The notes under the pieces: generated by a model
Databases searched by the model: none
Told to the model about the DNA's origin: nothing
What the model saw: the letters and a program-made list of their open reading frames with translations, nothing else
Part shown: positions 46,324 to 58,240 of the stretch, one piece after another
Position numbering within the stretch: position 1 is the stretch's first letter
How the letters are laid out: the number at the start of each line of letters is the position of its first letter
DNA from: Ryuthela nishihirai
Taxonomy: Eukaryota > Arthropoda > Arachnida > Araneae > Heptathelidae
Direction: 5' to 3'
NCBI GenBank assembly: GCA_038380435.1
Contig: JAWZYU010000007.1
Location: 25,461,001-25,525,000, forward strand
DNA length: 64,000 nt
Translations under genes and position numbers: made by a program

Positions 46324-49178
46324 CTACGGAGGTCCAACCAGACCATGCAATTTAGTTCTCCAAGCAAGTCTATCCTGAGCTACATCTACTGCATCTGGCC
46401 ACTGCACACCAATTCTAACAAGGTCTTGTTTGACATTGTCTGCCCACCGCATCCTAGGTCTCCCCTTCTTTCTGAGGCCTTTAGGCACACTGTTCATAAC
46501 CCTATTCGCCAATCTATAATTATTCATACGGGCAACATGGCCAAACCAACGGAGTCTCTCTCTGCACAATATGCTGCTTAAAGGAGGTTGCAAACTCCTT
46601 TGCCTAATCTCATCATTAGTTACAATGTTGAACCACCTAATGCCCAAGATAAGCATCTGGAATCAAAAGCATCTAGTTTCCTGTTATCTTGTTTACAAAG
46701 TGTCCACGTTTCACTACCATAACTAACCCTAGAAAGAACCAAACTATTATACAGTCTAATTTTAGTCTTTAGGTGTATACGCCTATTTCTCCACACTCTC
46801 CATAGATTCTTAAAAGTCCCGGAAGCAATCCCTATTCGTCTGTTAATCTCATGCCGCACATCACCATTATCTGTTACATAGCTCCCAAGATAATTAAACT
46901 GTGACACCTGCTCAAGACTGCAACCATTCAGATTAACTGAATCACAGCCTGCCTGACCAATTTTCATCACTTTAGTTTTCTCTCTGTTTATAACCAAACC
47001 TACTCTACTACCAGTCTCATCAACAGCTCGAATGAAAGAGTTCATCTCATCAACATCATTTGCCAAAAGGGCTAAATCATCAGCATAATCTAAATCAGAA
47101 ATTTTCGTATCTCCAGCCCATTTAAGGCCAAAATCTTTCCCTTGAAGTGAATTTCGCATAACATAATCAATAACCAAGTTAAAGAGAAAAGGAGACAAAA
47201 TGCACCCTTGTCGAACACCAGAAGTAATGCTAAACCAATTGCTACAAGCCTTACCAACTCTCACACACGACTCAGTGTTATTATAGAGAGCTTTCATAAT
47301 GTTAACTAACTTGTCTGGTATACCATATGATGTCACAATCAACCACAAATTATGACGATCAACAGAGTCGAAAGCCTTTTTGAAATCAACAAAGCTAGCA
47401 ACCAAAGGTTTCTGAAACTCTAAACATTTCTCAAGAATCTGCCTAAGTGAAAATATCTGATCCACACATCCCCTACCACTTCTGAATCCACATTGCTCAT
47501 CACGCAATTGACTGTCAACCAGATTCTTAATTCTATTAAGCACAATCATGGAAAGAACTTTACCTGGAACAGAGAGTAGGCTGATACCCCTATAGTTATT
47601 ACAAGAACTGCGATCACCTTTTTTGAAAATAGGGATAACAATAGTTCTGGTAAAATCCTTAGGAACCATGCCTTTATCATAAAAGATATTCAGAATTTCA
47701 GTCATCCAAGTGGTAACCGAAACATTCCCAGCTCTAAGCATTTCCGTAGTAATTTCATCTACCCCTGGGGATTTATGAAGTTTAAGTTTAGAAACAGCCA
47801 AAATAACTTCAGATTGTGTTATAGGTCCAACATTAAAGCCACCAATGCATCTATCATCATTGCAAACAATGGGAGTAGAACTAACTACATCGTTTAGAAC
47901 ATCACTGAAATGCTCAGCCCACCTAGCCATGACAGAATCCTCCCCTTCTATAACCTTACCTTGTTTATCCTTCAATCCCTGTATACCTGTCCGTTTTCTA
48001 CCACACAAAACATTAACTATCTGGTACAGCTCTCTGCTGTTGTGCTGTCTAACTGCTTCCTCGGCTTTGTCAGCCAAACCATCAAGCCAAAGATTCTTAT
48101 CAGCAGCTAACTGATCCTTTACAAGTTTATTAAGGTCTCTGTAATGCTTTCTATTAGGACTAGTAGGGTATTGATTAAGGGCATTCCTGCAGTTCTTTCT
48201 TTCTGAAATAAGCTCAAGTGCCTTATCACTCAGATAATTTTGCCTCTTCTGCTCCTTTTTTCCTAAAAGAGTACTGTTAGTGTCCAAAAAAGCCTGTTTA
48301 AAATGATCCCATTCTTCCTCAACTTCAGTAGTAAGCAAACCATGACTGTCATAATGACTAAGTAACCTATCATGGTACGCTTTGGCTATAACTGGATCTT
48401 TCAGAGCTTCAGTATTAAAAGTAAATTTTTTAACCCTAGCACAACATTTTTTAAGTTTAAGTTTCAACACACTTTTAACAAGGTAATGGTCAGATTCAAT
48501 TTCAACTCCCCTATATGCCCTGGTATTAATAACAGAACTAGCCCATTTGCTGTTAATTAATATGTAATCAATCATATTCTTATGCAGCCCATCAGGTGAA
48601 ACCCATGTGTACTTATGTATGTCGCGGTGTTTGTAATAAGTATTAGTTATTTTGAATCCACTGAGTTTACTTACCTGTAGGAGACGTTGCTCATTGCCAT
48701 TGCAGCTACCAATACCAAAAGGGCCTATTACTCCTCCCCAAAGGGCAGAGTCAGTACCAACTTTGGCATTGAAGTCACCAAGAACAAGGGTAATATCTCC
48801 TTTCTTGACAGAATTCAAAATATCCTGAAGTTGTTCATAAAACCTATCCTTCTCATCCTCATCGGCATCCTCAGTGGGGGCATAACAGCAGATAACATTC
48901 AGGTCTTTAACGCTTGTCTGAAATTTTGCTGTAAGAAACCTTTCATTAATGCACTCATATCCTAGAAGAGCATCGCTAGCGTGTCTGCTGAGAAGCAGAC
49001 CCACGCCTTGGTGATGCTTATTGTCGTCCCTCCCTGAAAAGAGAAATTTAAGATTATTTTTAAGAATCTGACCTTTATCTGTCCATCTGATCTCTTGCAA
49101 GCCGAGAATATCTAAATTATAACGGTGGAATTCTTGTGTGAGGACATCAAGAGAAAAAGCTCTGTGCAGAGTCCTCAC
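46324..49178 (-). pseudogene. RTE endonuclease-reverse transcriptase, one frameshift near the C-terminus
   Basis: The frame 49178-46620 (852 codons) has an APE-type endonuclease, with LDILGLQEIRW, LVLGDFNAKVGTD and ESDHYLVKSV. The reverse transcriptase follows with NYRGISLLSVPGKV, FVDFKKAFDSVDRHNLW and the catalytic SDLDYADDLALL. A frame change near 46650 moves the C-terminal segment (RLRWFGHVARMNNYRLANRV, to the stop at 46324) into another frame. The endonuclease opening GSWNVRTL lies two codons after a TAA, so the natural start is also lost or lies in a non-AUG context. The product would nick target DNA and copy the element RNA there. Otherwise well preserved, suggesting a fairly recent insertion. 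Confidence 0.85.
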
Positions 49179-49789
49179 ATTCCAACTACCTATTTAGAGA
49201 AAATGGTTAGTGGGATGTTTAAAGAAACTATGTTTATTGAGAGAGGGAATGCCGACAATATCAAACAGCCCCCTAATCGCAGACATGGGGCAAAGACCCG
49301 TTCCCCCACTACTAAAGGCTGAAGCCATCTACACTGGAAGACTTCCTCCAATGTAGAATTTGACGATGCCAATAGAAGCAAAGAGTTCAGGTGCCTGCGA
49401 TGACTTTTGCTCAGGATTATCCACCAGCTGATAAACATATCCTGTGAATCTATTCACTTGGGGCTGTCAACCCACAAATAAACAGAAAACACAGCGGAAG
49501 ATTTTCCCTCCACAGAAGCCCACCAGTGCAGCAAAATCAGGATCCATAATCAAGCTCAGAGCCATATATCTGTCCAGTCCAGTAGGTTTATATGGTCAGC
49601 ACCAGGACCCTGTGTGGTTGACCACTCCTCAGCAGGGTAGAAAAAAAAGAAAAGTAGCCATAGTTGTCCAGATCAGTAGGCCACACTAATCTGGCAGCCC
49701 TCCCCTTCCGTTCACTTCCCCAAGAGAGTATCTCTTTTGAAAGTTACTAACTTTACAAAATACCAAAGCATTTTTTCTGTTCTGTATAT

Positions 49790-50445
49790 TTTGACAGAAA
49801 ATATGCAGAATTTTTCTAAAATAAACATTTCATGGGAAAATATGAATGAATATATATATATAAGTTAAAAAATCTATCTTAAGTTTCTATATTCCTATAA
49901 TATTCGTTTAGTATTTAAAGAAGCTTCGCTTGGTTACTAACCTGGGTTCGAGCCCTAGGTAAGGTATGGTTGTTCGTGTTGTTTTTCTGCCGGGTTTCTG
50001 CCATCCTCACAGACCTACTATGGCGTATAAACTTACAGGCTCATGTCAGACCTCTGTGGTAAGCAGCTGTTTGAAGATTTTTTATATTTTATTATATATC
50101 AACATCTTAAACAGTAATGCGCATTCTGCAGAGTTGGTGAAAATTGAAATAATTGTTACATATTCTGCTAAAACTATGCTAATAAAATTTAATACGGGGA
50201 TACTGTTTTGAGATTAACTTATTTCAACTACTTCCCAGATCAATATTTTAAACAGCCATTGTTCATATTAAATATCCCAGTTTCCATAATTCTTTAATTT
50301 TTAATGAACATAGATTGAGATATTTAATTGATCTTCATTTCATTTTTTTTTCATAAAAGCTCATTTTTAAAAGTTACATAGCTTTGAAATTAGCTTTCCA
50401 TTGACATAACATGGAATTAGGTTTCATAATCACTGAGTGTATATG
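49790..50445. mobile_element. Foldback family F copy 3, with nested SINE B
   Basis: The right side (tacatagctttgaaattagc, tttccattgacataacatgg) and the left side (ctataatattcgtttagtatt) match arms of the 39.6-kb copy. The left boundary is unclear. Confidence 0.5.
49926..50085 (+). mobile_element. SINE B copy 5, 5'-truncated head
   Basis: B box acctgggttcgagccctagg, body tgttgtttttctgccgggtt, end gtggtaagcagctgtttgaag. Inserted in foldback copy 3. Confidence 0.75.
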
Positions 50446-51459
50446 GATATTTCAATGTGACCTTTGCATTGTATGATACTCATTGTATTTTATATTTCTG
50501 TTGTATTTTGAATCTGTTCAAACCTTTTGACCACACATATTTAGATGTTGCTTTCATGTTTCTTCAGAATTTTTTTCTAATAAAGTTTATTATGATACCA
50601 AAAAGGATAATAATTTCTATGTTATGTGAAGAAATCAGTTTTAATATGCATTAGGGTGAAATGGTTTGGGAAAGCAGTTTTTCTTTTCTTTTTATCTAAA
50701 AGTCATAGTTGTCCTAGAAACAGTTTTTATTAATGTGATGCATTTTAAAAACAGCTTTCATATTAAACTATTTAAAAAAATCAGTATTTGTTCAACTGGG
50801 ATGAATGAAATATCTTAAAATTTTCCTTTTCAATTTAAATAATATTGCACAATATTAAGTTCCTTCATATTGCTTAAAAATTCTCCCATATGATTGGTGA
50901 ATTTTCCTGTTTTAATTGCACAGTTTTCTTAAAAATAAAGCAAACAATGATATGAAATATTTGTTTCATTGTAATGTGTATCCTATATGTATTTGTTTTC
51001 TCATATTGTAAATAAAAGTATTTTTTTAATGTGGAAGTTGTTGGTTGTTTTCCTTAACATATGCAATATTGAAACATACTGTTTTCATTAAATAATGTTT
51101 TAGACCTCTTATATAAACATACATATTTGTGAAAAAAAATAGATATCTGTGGTATTTTGTAACAAGTAGTTTAGAGTGAAAATTTAGTAGCTGTTCAATA
51201 CATTAATCGAACGTTTGCAAAATTAGTTAAAAGTTTTGTAATTTCCGAACGTTTAAAGAGTGTTATCATCTAAATAATAATTCAAAGCTATTTGTATAAT
51301 CGGAAACGGTAATTAATGGTTTATCAATACTAATCAAAGCAAAAAAAACGTTATCTCTAAAAAAAATTAGAAAAAAAAGGTGGAAAGCAATTTTTTTTTA
51401 ATTATATGAAAACAAATTATTTTAACGATGACGATTTATTAACGAATATTCAAAATCTA
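50446..51459 (+). other. AT-rich stretch with a good polyadenylation signal
   Basis: AATAAA at 51011-51016 is followed within about 30 bases by a GT-rich run (gtggaagttgttggttg), the layout of a real 3' end. No coding exon is identified upstream, so I do not claim a gene. Confidence 0.35.
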
Positions 51460-51599
51460 AATGGGAAGTTCTATTAACAAGGATAAGCTACCTCTCAATC
51501 TATTCTGCTGGCAGTCCGGTCCAGTAATGCTGATATCACAAATGAGTGGTACGGCCTTCTCCTCTAGGTGGTGTTGACACAGCCCGTCGAATACCGCCT
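51460..51599 (-). pseudogene. Tc1-like transposase relic, left piece (split by the LINE)
   Basis: On minus it continues the relic at 58545-58241 across the LINE target site (tcgaataccgcct). It reads AVFDGLCQHHLEEKAVPL. Weak similarity to the region after the HTH of Tc1-like transposases; much decayed. Confidence 0.35.
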
Positions 51600-51616
51600 C
51601 TGCCACTCCGCCTCCG

Positions 51617-51652
51617 CATGGGGAGTGGGTCCCGAAGGACCCACTCCCCATG
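51617..51652 (-). promoter_or_regulatory. Perfect 3'-terminal hairpin of the LINE with a UUCG loop
   Basis: In element sense, CATGGGGAGTGGGTCC pairs perfectly with GGACCCACTCCCCATG around TTCG, giving a C(UUCG)G tetraloop, an exceptionally stable type. Only about 17 bases separate it from the 3' end. 3' stem-loops recognised by the element's own reverse transcriptase are known for several LINEs; that role here is inferred. Confidence 0.85.
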
Positions 51653-51842
51653 GGGAAAGCACGTGCTCCGTCTCAAGACACTACACGTGCATAGCAACTA
51701 GAGGCTTGGAAAAGAGAAGGTGAAGTTTGTCTCAGGGGAGACCAGTAGGGACATGGAGTATGGGTGGTGTTAAAGGGGGTGCTGAGTGCAGCCCGGGAAG
51801 AGGGTAGGAAAATAAGTCGAAGGGAAACAGCATCCACGGGGC

Positions 51843-54800
51843 TCAAAGGAGAGAGTCCCGGAGCTGGCAGACAAGCCAGCCTATATCCCTCAAGTGTGCC
51901 CTGACACGGGCACCCTCAATGGACACTGAGACCAGTTCGCCTGCTACCTCATTGATCGCTTGGGAGTCCCTGAGTTCGTTAGCGAACCCTTCTGTGAACG
52001 GGCACCTGAGGATATAGTGCCCGACATCTGCGTCTGGAGCCCCACAGCCGCAGTAACTGTGGGTAGAGATTTTAAACCTCTCCAGGTATTTGGGGAAACT
52101 CCCATGTCCTGTTAGGACCTGCGTCAAGTAGTGGTCAGAGGACATCAGGGATAGACTGACCCTTTTTAAGAATGTCTTTGTTTGAAGACCATTCTCAGTC
52201 GTATCCCAGAGCCTCTGCCACTCCTGAAAGGTACCTTGGCCAATTATAGACTTCAGGGTATTTTTAGAAGTCTTTACCGCTATCACAGGTTGAGTATTAT
52301 TACCTGCGGAACGGGCCAGTTGGTCGGCCCGCTCATTTCCTTCATGCCCTACATGTGCCCTGATCCAGGAGAAGGATACCCTGGGCAATCTCTGATCACC
52401 CAGGATGCACTTGATCTCATTAACTATCTGATGCCTGTTGGTTGCATCTGCAAGTGCATGCAGAGCTGCCTGGCTGTCCGTGTACAGCCTAATGTCGCTG
52501 TTCAGACCGCTGTCATTGAGGGCCCAGTTGAGGGCCTCTCTGATAGCGAGCAGCTCTGCTTGGAAGGCCGAGCCATTATTTGAAACCTTCCTCTGAAAAT
52601 CATACACGTTGGCTCCTTGATTGAAGACAGTGAAGGCTAAACCCACACCGTCCTCGCTCTTGGAACCATCGGTGTATATTTCAATATTTGTACCTGATGG
52701 TAACTCCGTGGACCAGGGCACACATAGTCTCCTTGTGGGATGTATATCCCACTTTGCGGTATTTGTCTCATATTCCTCAGGGTCATACTGGACTCCGAGG
52801 AATGTTGCTTTCTCCCTAGCCTGCGTGACTCTGAATATGGTCGCTTCTTTTCCGACCGTCAAAAATAGCGGGGGGATCCCTGCGAGCACCAGGAGGGCAT
52901 CCGTAGATGTTGTCCTATAAGCCCTGGTGATCTGCAGTAAAGCCGGCCGTTGGGCAGCGAGCAGCTTTCTACACATTATGGCGTGGTTCGTCGGGCGCCA
53001 CCAGGCGCCCGCACCATATGTCAGGATCCTCTCCGTTCCCCTGAGATAAATTTCTTTGAGGACCTCGCTTCTGAGTCCCCATGAGACGCGAGCCATGCGC
53101 CCTAGCTTGCACATAACGTTCGTGCATTTAGCTTTCAAGTCCTGCAGGTGTGGGATCCAGCTCATCCTCTCGTCCAGGGTGATCCCCAAGTATTTTAAAG
53201 TCGTCATGTGGCGGATGTTTTCGCCTTTTAATTTAAAGATGGGATACCTCTTCTTGAGGACGCCCTCTTTTGCAATCGTCATCGAAGTTGTCTTCGCAAC
53301 GCTGAACCCAAGCTTGTTGCGATGACACCAACCCTCAAGTATTTTAATTGCTGCATTGCCAGCGACCTCGAGATTTGCTCTTGAGGACGCTGTTATGGCA
53401 AGCAGCAAGTCGTCCGCATATGCCTGGAGCCAGACACCCTCGGGCATGGTCAACTCCAGAGCAGTATCAGCGACTAAGTTCCAGAGGAACGGTCTGCTGC
53501 ACGACCCTTGTGGGCAGCCTCTTTCCAAGTTTCTTGAGACTGCCCCGCTAGCATGCGAATACTTGACCACCCTCTCTTGGAGGTAATTGGATACAAGCCT
53601 GAAGACGTTCCTAGGGCAGGAACTCTCCTTCAATTTTGTCAGAATCGCAGGCCACCAGACATTGTCGAACGCGCCCGTCACATCCAAAGCAATGAGAGAG
53701 GTGTGCAACTTGTGCACTCTATTTACCTGAGCGATGTCCACCACCTGTTTGATAGCAGCGGTGGTGGACTGGTCCGTCCTGAACCCAAATTGCTTGGGAT
53801 TCAGGAATCCGTTCTTGTGGCAGTGGTGGTACATCCTGTTGGTCAGGAGTTTATCCAGCACCTTTCCCAACACCGGCAGCAGACATATCGGTCTATATGA
53901 TCTCGCGTCAGCCGGATCCCTACCTGCCTTGTTTAAAAGGACAAGGTCAGCCTGTTTCCAGGCGGTTGGGAAGGCTCCCAGATTCAAGCATTTGTTGAAG
54001 AGCTGGGTGAACAGGTCTTTATGTTCATTAAACACCTGAGAAACAATCTCCACCGTCAGACCATCATAACCCGGAGCCTTGCCCCGGGCCATATCTCTGA
54101 TTACCTCTCTCACCTCCTCATCCGTAAACGGAACGTCGTCCGCCGTGTCCGGCGGAATCCTGCAATTTTCCCTTAGGAGCCGATGTTCTGCATCATCAGA
54201 ACTCCCGTCGTCAGTGGGAAACAAATTGTCCATGAGCACCTGGATAGTTTCGCTAAAGGAAGAGGTCTTGGATCCATCTTCCTTGCGAACATATGCAATA
54301 TCCAGAGGTTTAAAATCCCCATCCGTAGCTAGCTTATACTGTAAAGTAAAAGGGTTTCGTGCAGAGACATCACTGCAGAATTTCTGCCAGGAGGTCAGCT
54401 GCGCCTGTCGTATTGCGAGCTTATATTTTGCCTGCTCCCTCCTGTACACTTCCTCTCTGGTACTTCTTTCCCCAGTCTGACATCTTTGAAATCGCCTTCT
54501 AAGAGCTCTCACCCTTTTCCTCGTAATGCTGAGCTCTGGTGTCCACCAGGGCACCGATTTTCTTCCTACTCTGGGCTGCCCTTTGTACCCGAAGGTTGCC
54601 TCGCAGCCAGCACTTATTATCCTCGTCACCTCACTAATGATGTTATTTAGTGATTCTCAATCATCAATATTGCAGACACTCTGGCCGATCTTCGCCAGTT
54701 CCGGTGTCACACAGTGTAAGAGCTTGCACCAGTCAGGAGCTCTACCCACCGCAAACCGTCGTGCATATTGTGGGGGAGATGTTGTTCCACCCACCTGGAA

Positions 54801-55469
54801 CACTATGTAGTTGTGGTCGCTGTTACTGACCTTATCGCTGACACACCAATTCCGGATCATAGGAATCAACCTAGGTGTTACTAGGGTCAAGTCTATCCAG
54901 CTGCGACCTCTTGGGCCGTTAAAAGTAGCTGGCGTATCTACTTCATTTAGTAATAGTAAATCAGCAGAGCTGATAAAGTCCAGAGTCATATCACCTCTGA
55001 CATCTTGTCGGTTTGAGCCCCACAGGGGATGCTTCGCATTGAAGTCCCCGCCTATTATAATGTTCTTAGAATTAACGCGAGTTAGGACGTTTTGTAACTC
55101 GGTTAATAAGTCCTCAATGTTATTATTTGGAGGACAGTAGATGGAGATGGCGTGTACTAATAATCGTCCATAGCCGATCTCCACTACTACAATAGTATCC
55201 GTGTGATATGCCAGAATGGCATTCACCTTGGGGTTCAGAACGACAACTCCAGCTTTAGGCTTGGTACCTTTTATACTAAATAGCCTACTGGACAGAGGGA
55301 GCCCCCTTATGACATTCTCTGTGCAGTAGGGTTCCTGCACTAGAGCAATGTCGACTCCTTCCTCCTTTATCTCCTGGCTGAGTTGGGCCATAGCAGCCCT
55401 TGCCCCATTTAAATTAATCTGGATAAATTTAAGACTTGCCCGCGGACCACCAGGAAACCTACTTTCCAT
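51843..55469 (-). pseudogene. LINE ORF2: endonuclease, reverse transcriptase and RNase H; one in-frame TGA
   Basis: The ATG at 55469 overlaps the ORF1 stop (ATGGAAAGTAG), the coupling common in this group. Domains: APE-type endonuclease with QINLNGARAA, VQEPYC, GGDFNAKHPLW and NSDHNYIVF (residues about 15-235); reverse transcriptase with GKAPGYDGLT, QFGFRTDQST, VTGAFDNVWW and the catalytic YADD at 53409-53420; RNase H with YTDGSKSEDG, AELLAIREAL, LYTDSQAALH and ERADQLAR, all four acidic positions present; then a C-terminal CGCGAPDADVGHYILRC motif. The total is 1,208 codons with a single TGA at codon 271 (54657-54659), between endonuclease and RT, and no frameshift. It may be a recent CGA-to-TGA change. 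Otherwise it looks competent. Confidence 0.93.
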
Positions 55470-56773
55470 AGTCGGTGCGTCTACGCAACAACTTTATCTC
55501 ACGACAGTACGACGGACACTTCGTGTCCGTCGCACTGTGGCCAATATCGTACTTGGCACCGTGCTCCTTGTTCGCCTTATTGCATACGATGCACTTCGGT
55601 TTGGGCTTTGTGCACTCCTTGTATGAGTGCTTACCCGCACACTGCGAACACCGTTGTGTCTTAAGCTCACATTCGGTCTGCTTATGCCCAAATGCATAGC
55701 ATTTGTAGCATCGCAGGACTCTGATATAATCTTTAACGTAGCACCGGGACCAGCCTACGTTAATCTTACCTACCTCTAGTAATTTCCTATGAGAGGCACT
55801 ACTAGCCTCAAAAACCCAGTGGACCGTGTTGTCCACTTGGGCTTTCATAGAGAACATAGGTGTTATGTCTCCTTCTTCGTCATTCAGCCTATTCTGGCTG
55901 CATATGACCCTCTGGAGGTCCTCGCGAGGGATGTCCTTATCAAAGCCGCAAACCATGATTTTAGGCCTAAGCCTTACGGCCGATTTGGCCTCTAGAATTT
56001 CCTTGAGTGACTCGTGGCTTTCAATTGCACTTTTTAGGCTAGCCCGGTCACTCTCTGAGCTGCACTCCACTATGACTCCGTTAGCCCTCATAGGCTTAAC
56101 GGTCATTACCCCCAGGTTAAGGTCTGTGGGGTTGATGTTACCTTTGAGACTATCCCTTACCTCTAATGCTGACTTCTCTTTATCTTTAGAGAAGATCAGC
56201 AGGGTATGTCTCTGCCGCTTTTCAGGGGGAGTGGGCTTTTTAGCTACCACCGAACCGCCCTTTCCCTGTCCCTGCCCACCAACAGCCTTGGCATAGGTTG
56301 GTGGCCTCTCCTTCCTTTCAGGTGGACGTGCAGCTCGTTCCAAGATTTGTCCTCTCATGGTTGCGATCTCCAACTCCTGTTCGCAGACTATGGTGTGTAA
56401 CTTACGAGCTACACCCATAATTGCGTCCCTTAACTCATTGTCAACTCTTTGTCGGAACATCTCCACCGCCAGTTCCTCCAGAAGGCCAGCCGCGTTTGCC
56501 AGCCTTCCTGAGCCCTTCTCCTTACTGCTGGGCTCTTTTCTACTATCCAGCCGCTTCTTTAGCCAAGCACCCTTCATTCCCGCCATTTCCTGGGTCCTCT
56601 CCTTCTTTAGGAGGCCCATTTTCCTGCTCCGTACAACTTGTGGTGGGAGGAGGAGTTTCTGGGACTTCCTCCACCACCACCTCAAGATCAGCAGCCTCCT
56701 TGGGCTTGCTGTCTTTCTTCCTAGTCCGCCGCTCACTATCGCCTGACACCAACTCCAACTGTTTGGGTTTCAT
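55459..56773 (-). pseudogene. LINE ORF1 (gag-like, zinc knuckles), probable N-terminal frameshift
   Basis: The long frame (to the stop at 55459) holds a helical region (LLEELAVEMFRQRVDNELRD), an RNA-binding-like domain, and Cys-His knuckles CYKCYAFGHKQTEC and CSQCAGKHSYKEC plus a longer one. It would coat the element RNA. The upstream end of this frame (from about 56736) has an odd Arg/Trp-rich sequence. A second frame starting with ATG at 56773 (MKPKQLELVSGDSERRTRKK) is acidic and looks like the genuine N-terminus, reaching a stop at 56543. An indel between about 56550 and 56610 probably separates them. The frame is open over the RNA-binding parts. Confidence 0.8.
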
Positions 56774-58227
56774 GGTGGGTTAAAATTGTTCGACCCAGAC
56801 GGTCTCCACCCACATCGGAGTCCTACAAGGGGAGGCCTCAGAGTTAAATTCGTCGCTCGAGGTACCTCAGAGATACGCCCAGGTTATACCCAGACATCGG
56901 ATCTCCCCTCGGACCAGAGCATGATCCGGGCCGAGGCCCGGTACTAGTCTGGGTCCCGGTCCGGACCCAGCCCCTATCGTCAAGAATCACCTCCACCCGG
57001 TTGACACCGCAACCGCCCCTGGCCCGCCCCGGTCAAGGGGCGGGACAGGGGATGCCTCACGTACCGATTGATCCGAGAGTGCCAGCTCAGACCTCCCGTT
57101 TTATTGAAGCAGAGGCCAAGGACAGTGTATTGGGATACCAGCTTGCCTGTCCCTCAACTGCCAGGACCCTCCTTTCCACATTACGGGTCTCCACCCACGG
57201 TAAACAGGTGGGCCACTCATAGGTGTGGCGACCATGATATATTCTCCCCACCTCACCCATCAGGGCTCAATTCAAACCTAAACACTGGCCACCATTTCCC
57301 TATTAGATACATTGTCCAATTTGAACAATCTCGGCCAGTCTCCTCCCTTGAGTACAACTAGGAAGTAGGCCCGCGCCCCAGGGACGTCTTGAGGCGCGTA
57401 TTCTGGGAAGAGTCAGTCCTAACCTCCACCCAGAAATGGAAAAATCAGAGGCGTAAAAATGGGGGAGGACGGGAGTCCCCTGTCCAAAGGACCAGGACTC
57501 CCATCCTCCCCCGTGTTAATGAAACGACCTCAGCCTAAACTCTACGAATGATCTGATTTTGAGACCAGTGAACCTAAAAAGAAAATAAAAACGGGTTGGA
57601 GAGGAGCCTGTGCCTTTCGACACAGGCCGCCTCTCCCCTTTGACAACAGACCTGTAATATCGGCTCTCCTCATAGCCACAGGCGTCTGTACGCCTTTACC
57701 TTTATAGTGTGTTCACTCATCACACTTTTCCATTTCCTAAACTTTTACTGCAGTCATTCTAAGAACCTTGACTGCAGTATTTAAAAATTTTACCCAACTT
57801 TTTCGTCCGTCTCATCAACCTTACTTCACACCTCCATTCCAATCATACTCCCATCTTTCGTGCTGCCTTTTGCACTGTTCCAACTCTCCTGTTCCGTCTT
57901 ACTCCACATCTCTTCTCTCCAATCCTCATGTCCTCTTTCACAGCCCACCTCCAGCTGTACTCAAGTAATAACATTATTGGCCTTGCCAACTGACCACCAC
58001 ACTCTTGGTGTTCTCCTGTGGGGTCCCAACTTTCCTCACCGCCATCCACCACATCTCTTTTCACTCTCACTCTTACATTCGTCTCAGTCTTTACTTGGGA
58101 ACTCTTAGTCTGGCCTTTCCATCTCGGCCTGTTCGACATGAGTAACTCTAGTCGGCATAGCCCTCGACTTCATTAAGGCACGCAAGCCCCCCCACCACGA
58201 CAAGGTGGTTCCCTTCGGGGGGGGGGG
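56774..58227 (-). promoter_or_regulatory. LINE 5' UTR with several strong hairpins
   Basis: About 1.45 kb, GC-rich, no long ORF. Stems: 57016-57030 with 57037-57051 (15 bp, one mismatch, 6-base loop); 57461-57478 with 57495-57512 (18 bp, one mismatch); 57598-57612 with 57621-57636 (small bulge); 58194-58198 with 58205-58209 close to the 5' end, flanked by a C-run and a complementary C/G-rich block. An internal promoter must lie here in such elements; I cannot point to it. Confidence 0.65.
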
Positions 58228-58240
58228 TCGAATACCGCCT

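Larger units (their letters stand above)
46268..49730 (-). mobile_element. RTE-type LINE, nearly full length
   Basis: The element runs leftwards from about 49.7 kb, with a short 5' region (49190-49730), one long ORF and a 3' end in an ATC/GAT microsatellite at 46268-46308, the usual tail type of RTE elements. Endonuclease and reverse transcriptase are present; no RNase H. TSD candidates are tttgaaagt (46250-46258 and 49736-49744) or agtatct (46256-46262 and 49727-49733); I cannot choose. Fragments of the same family lie at 62.3-62.6 and 63.8-64.0 kb. Confidence 0.85.
51600..58227 (-). mobile_element. Full-length I/R1-group LINE, 6,628 bp
   Basis: TSD tcgaataccgcct lies at 51587-51599 and 58228-58240, so both ends are defined. 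Reading right to left: a 1.45-kb structured 5' UTR, ORF1 (gag-like with zinc knuckles), ORF2 (endonuclease, reverse transcriptase, RNase H, Cys-His motif), and a 240-bp 3' UTR ending in a strong hairpin without a poly(A) tail. GC content is clearly higher than in the flanks. RNase H plus CCHC ORF1 places it in the I/LOA/R1 group; the exact clade needs a tree. A C-run follows the 5' TSD. Confidence 0.92.

Noticed and set aside
51617..51652. Bacterial-type terminator or SINE-derived hairpin
   Set aside because: The context is the 3' UTR of a eukaryotic LINE. SINE A shares only the short words agtgggtcc and ccttcggg, without wider homology.
52182..56783. Plus-strand ORFs of 60-156 codons
   Set aside because: They are shadows of the long minus-strand LINE ORFs in GC-rich DNA.
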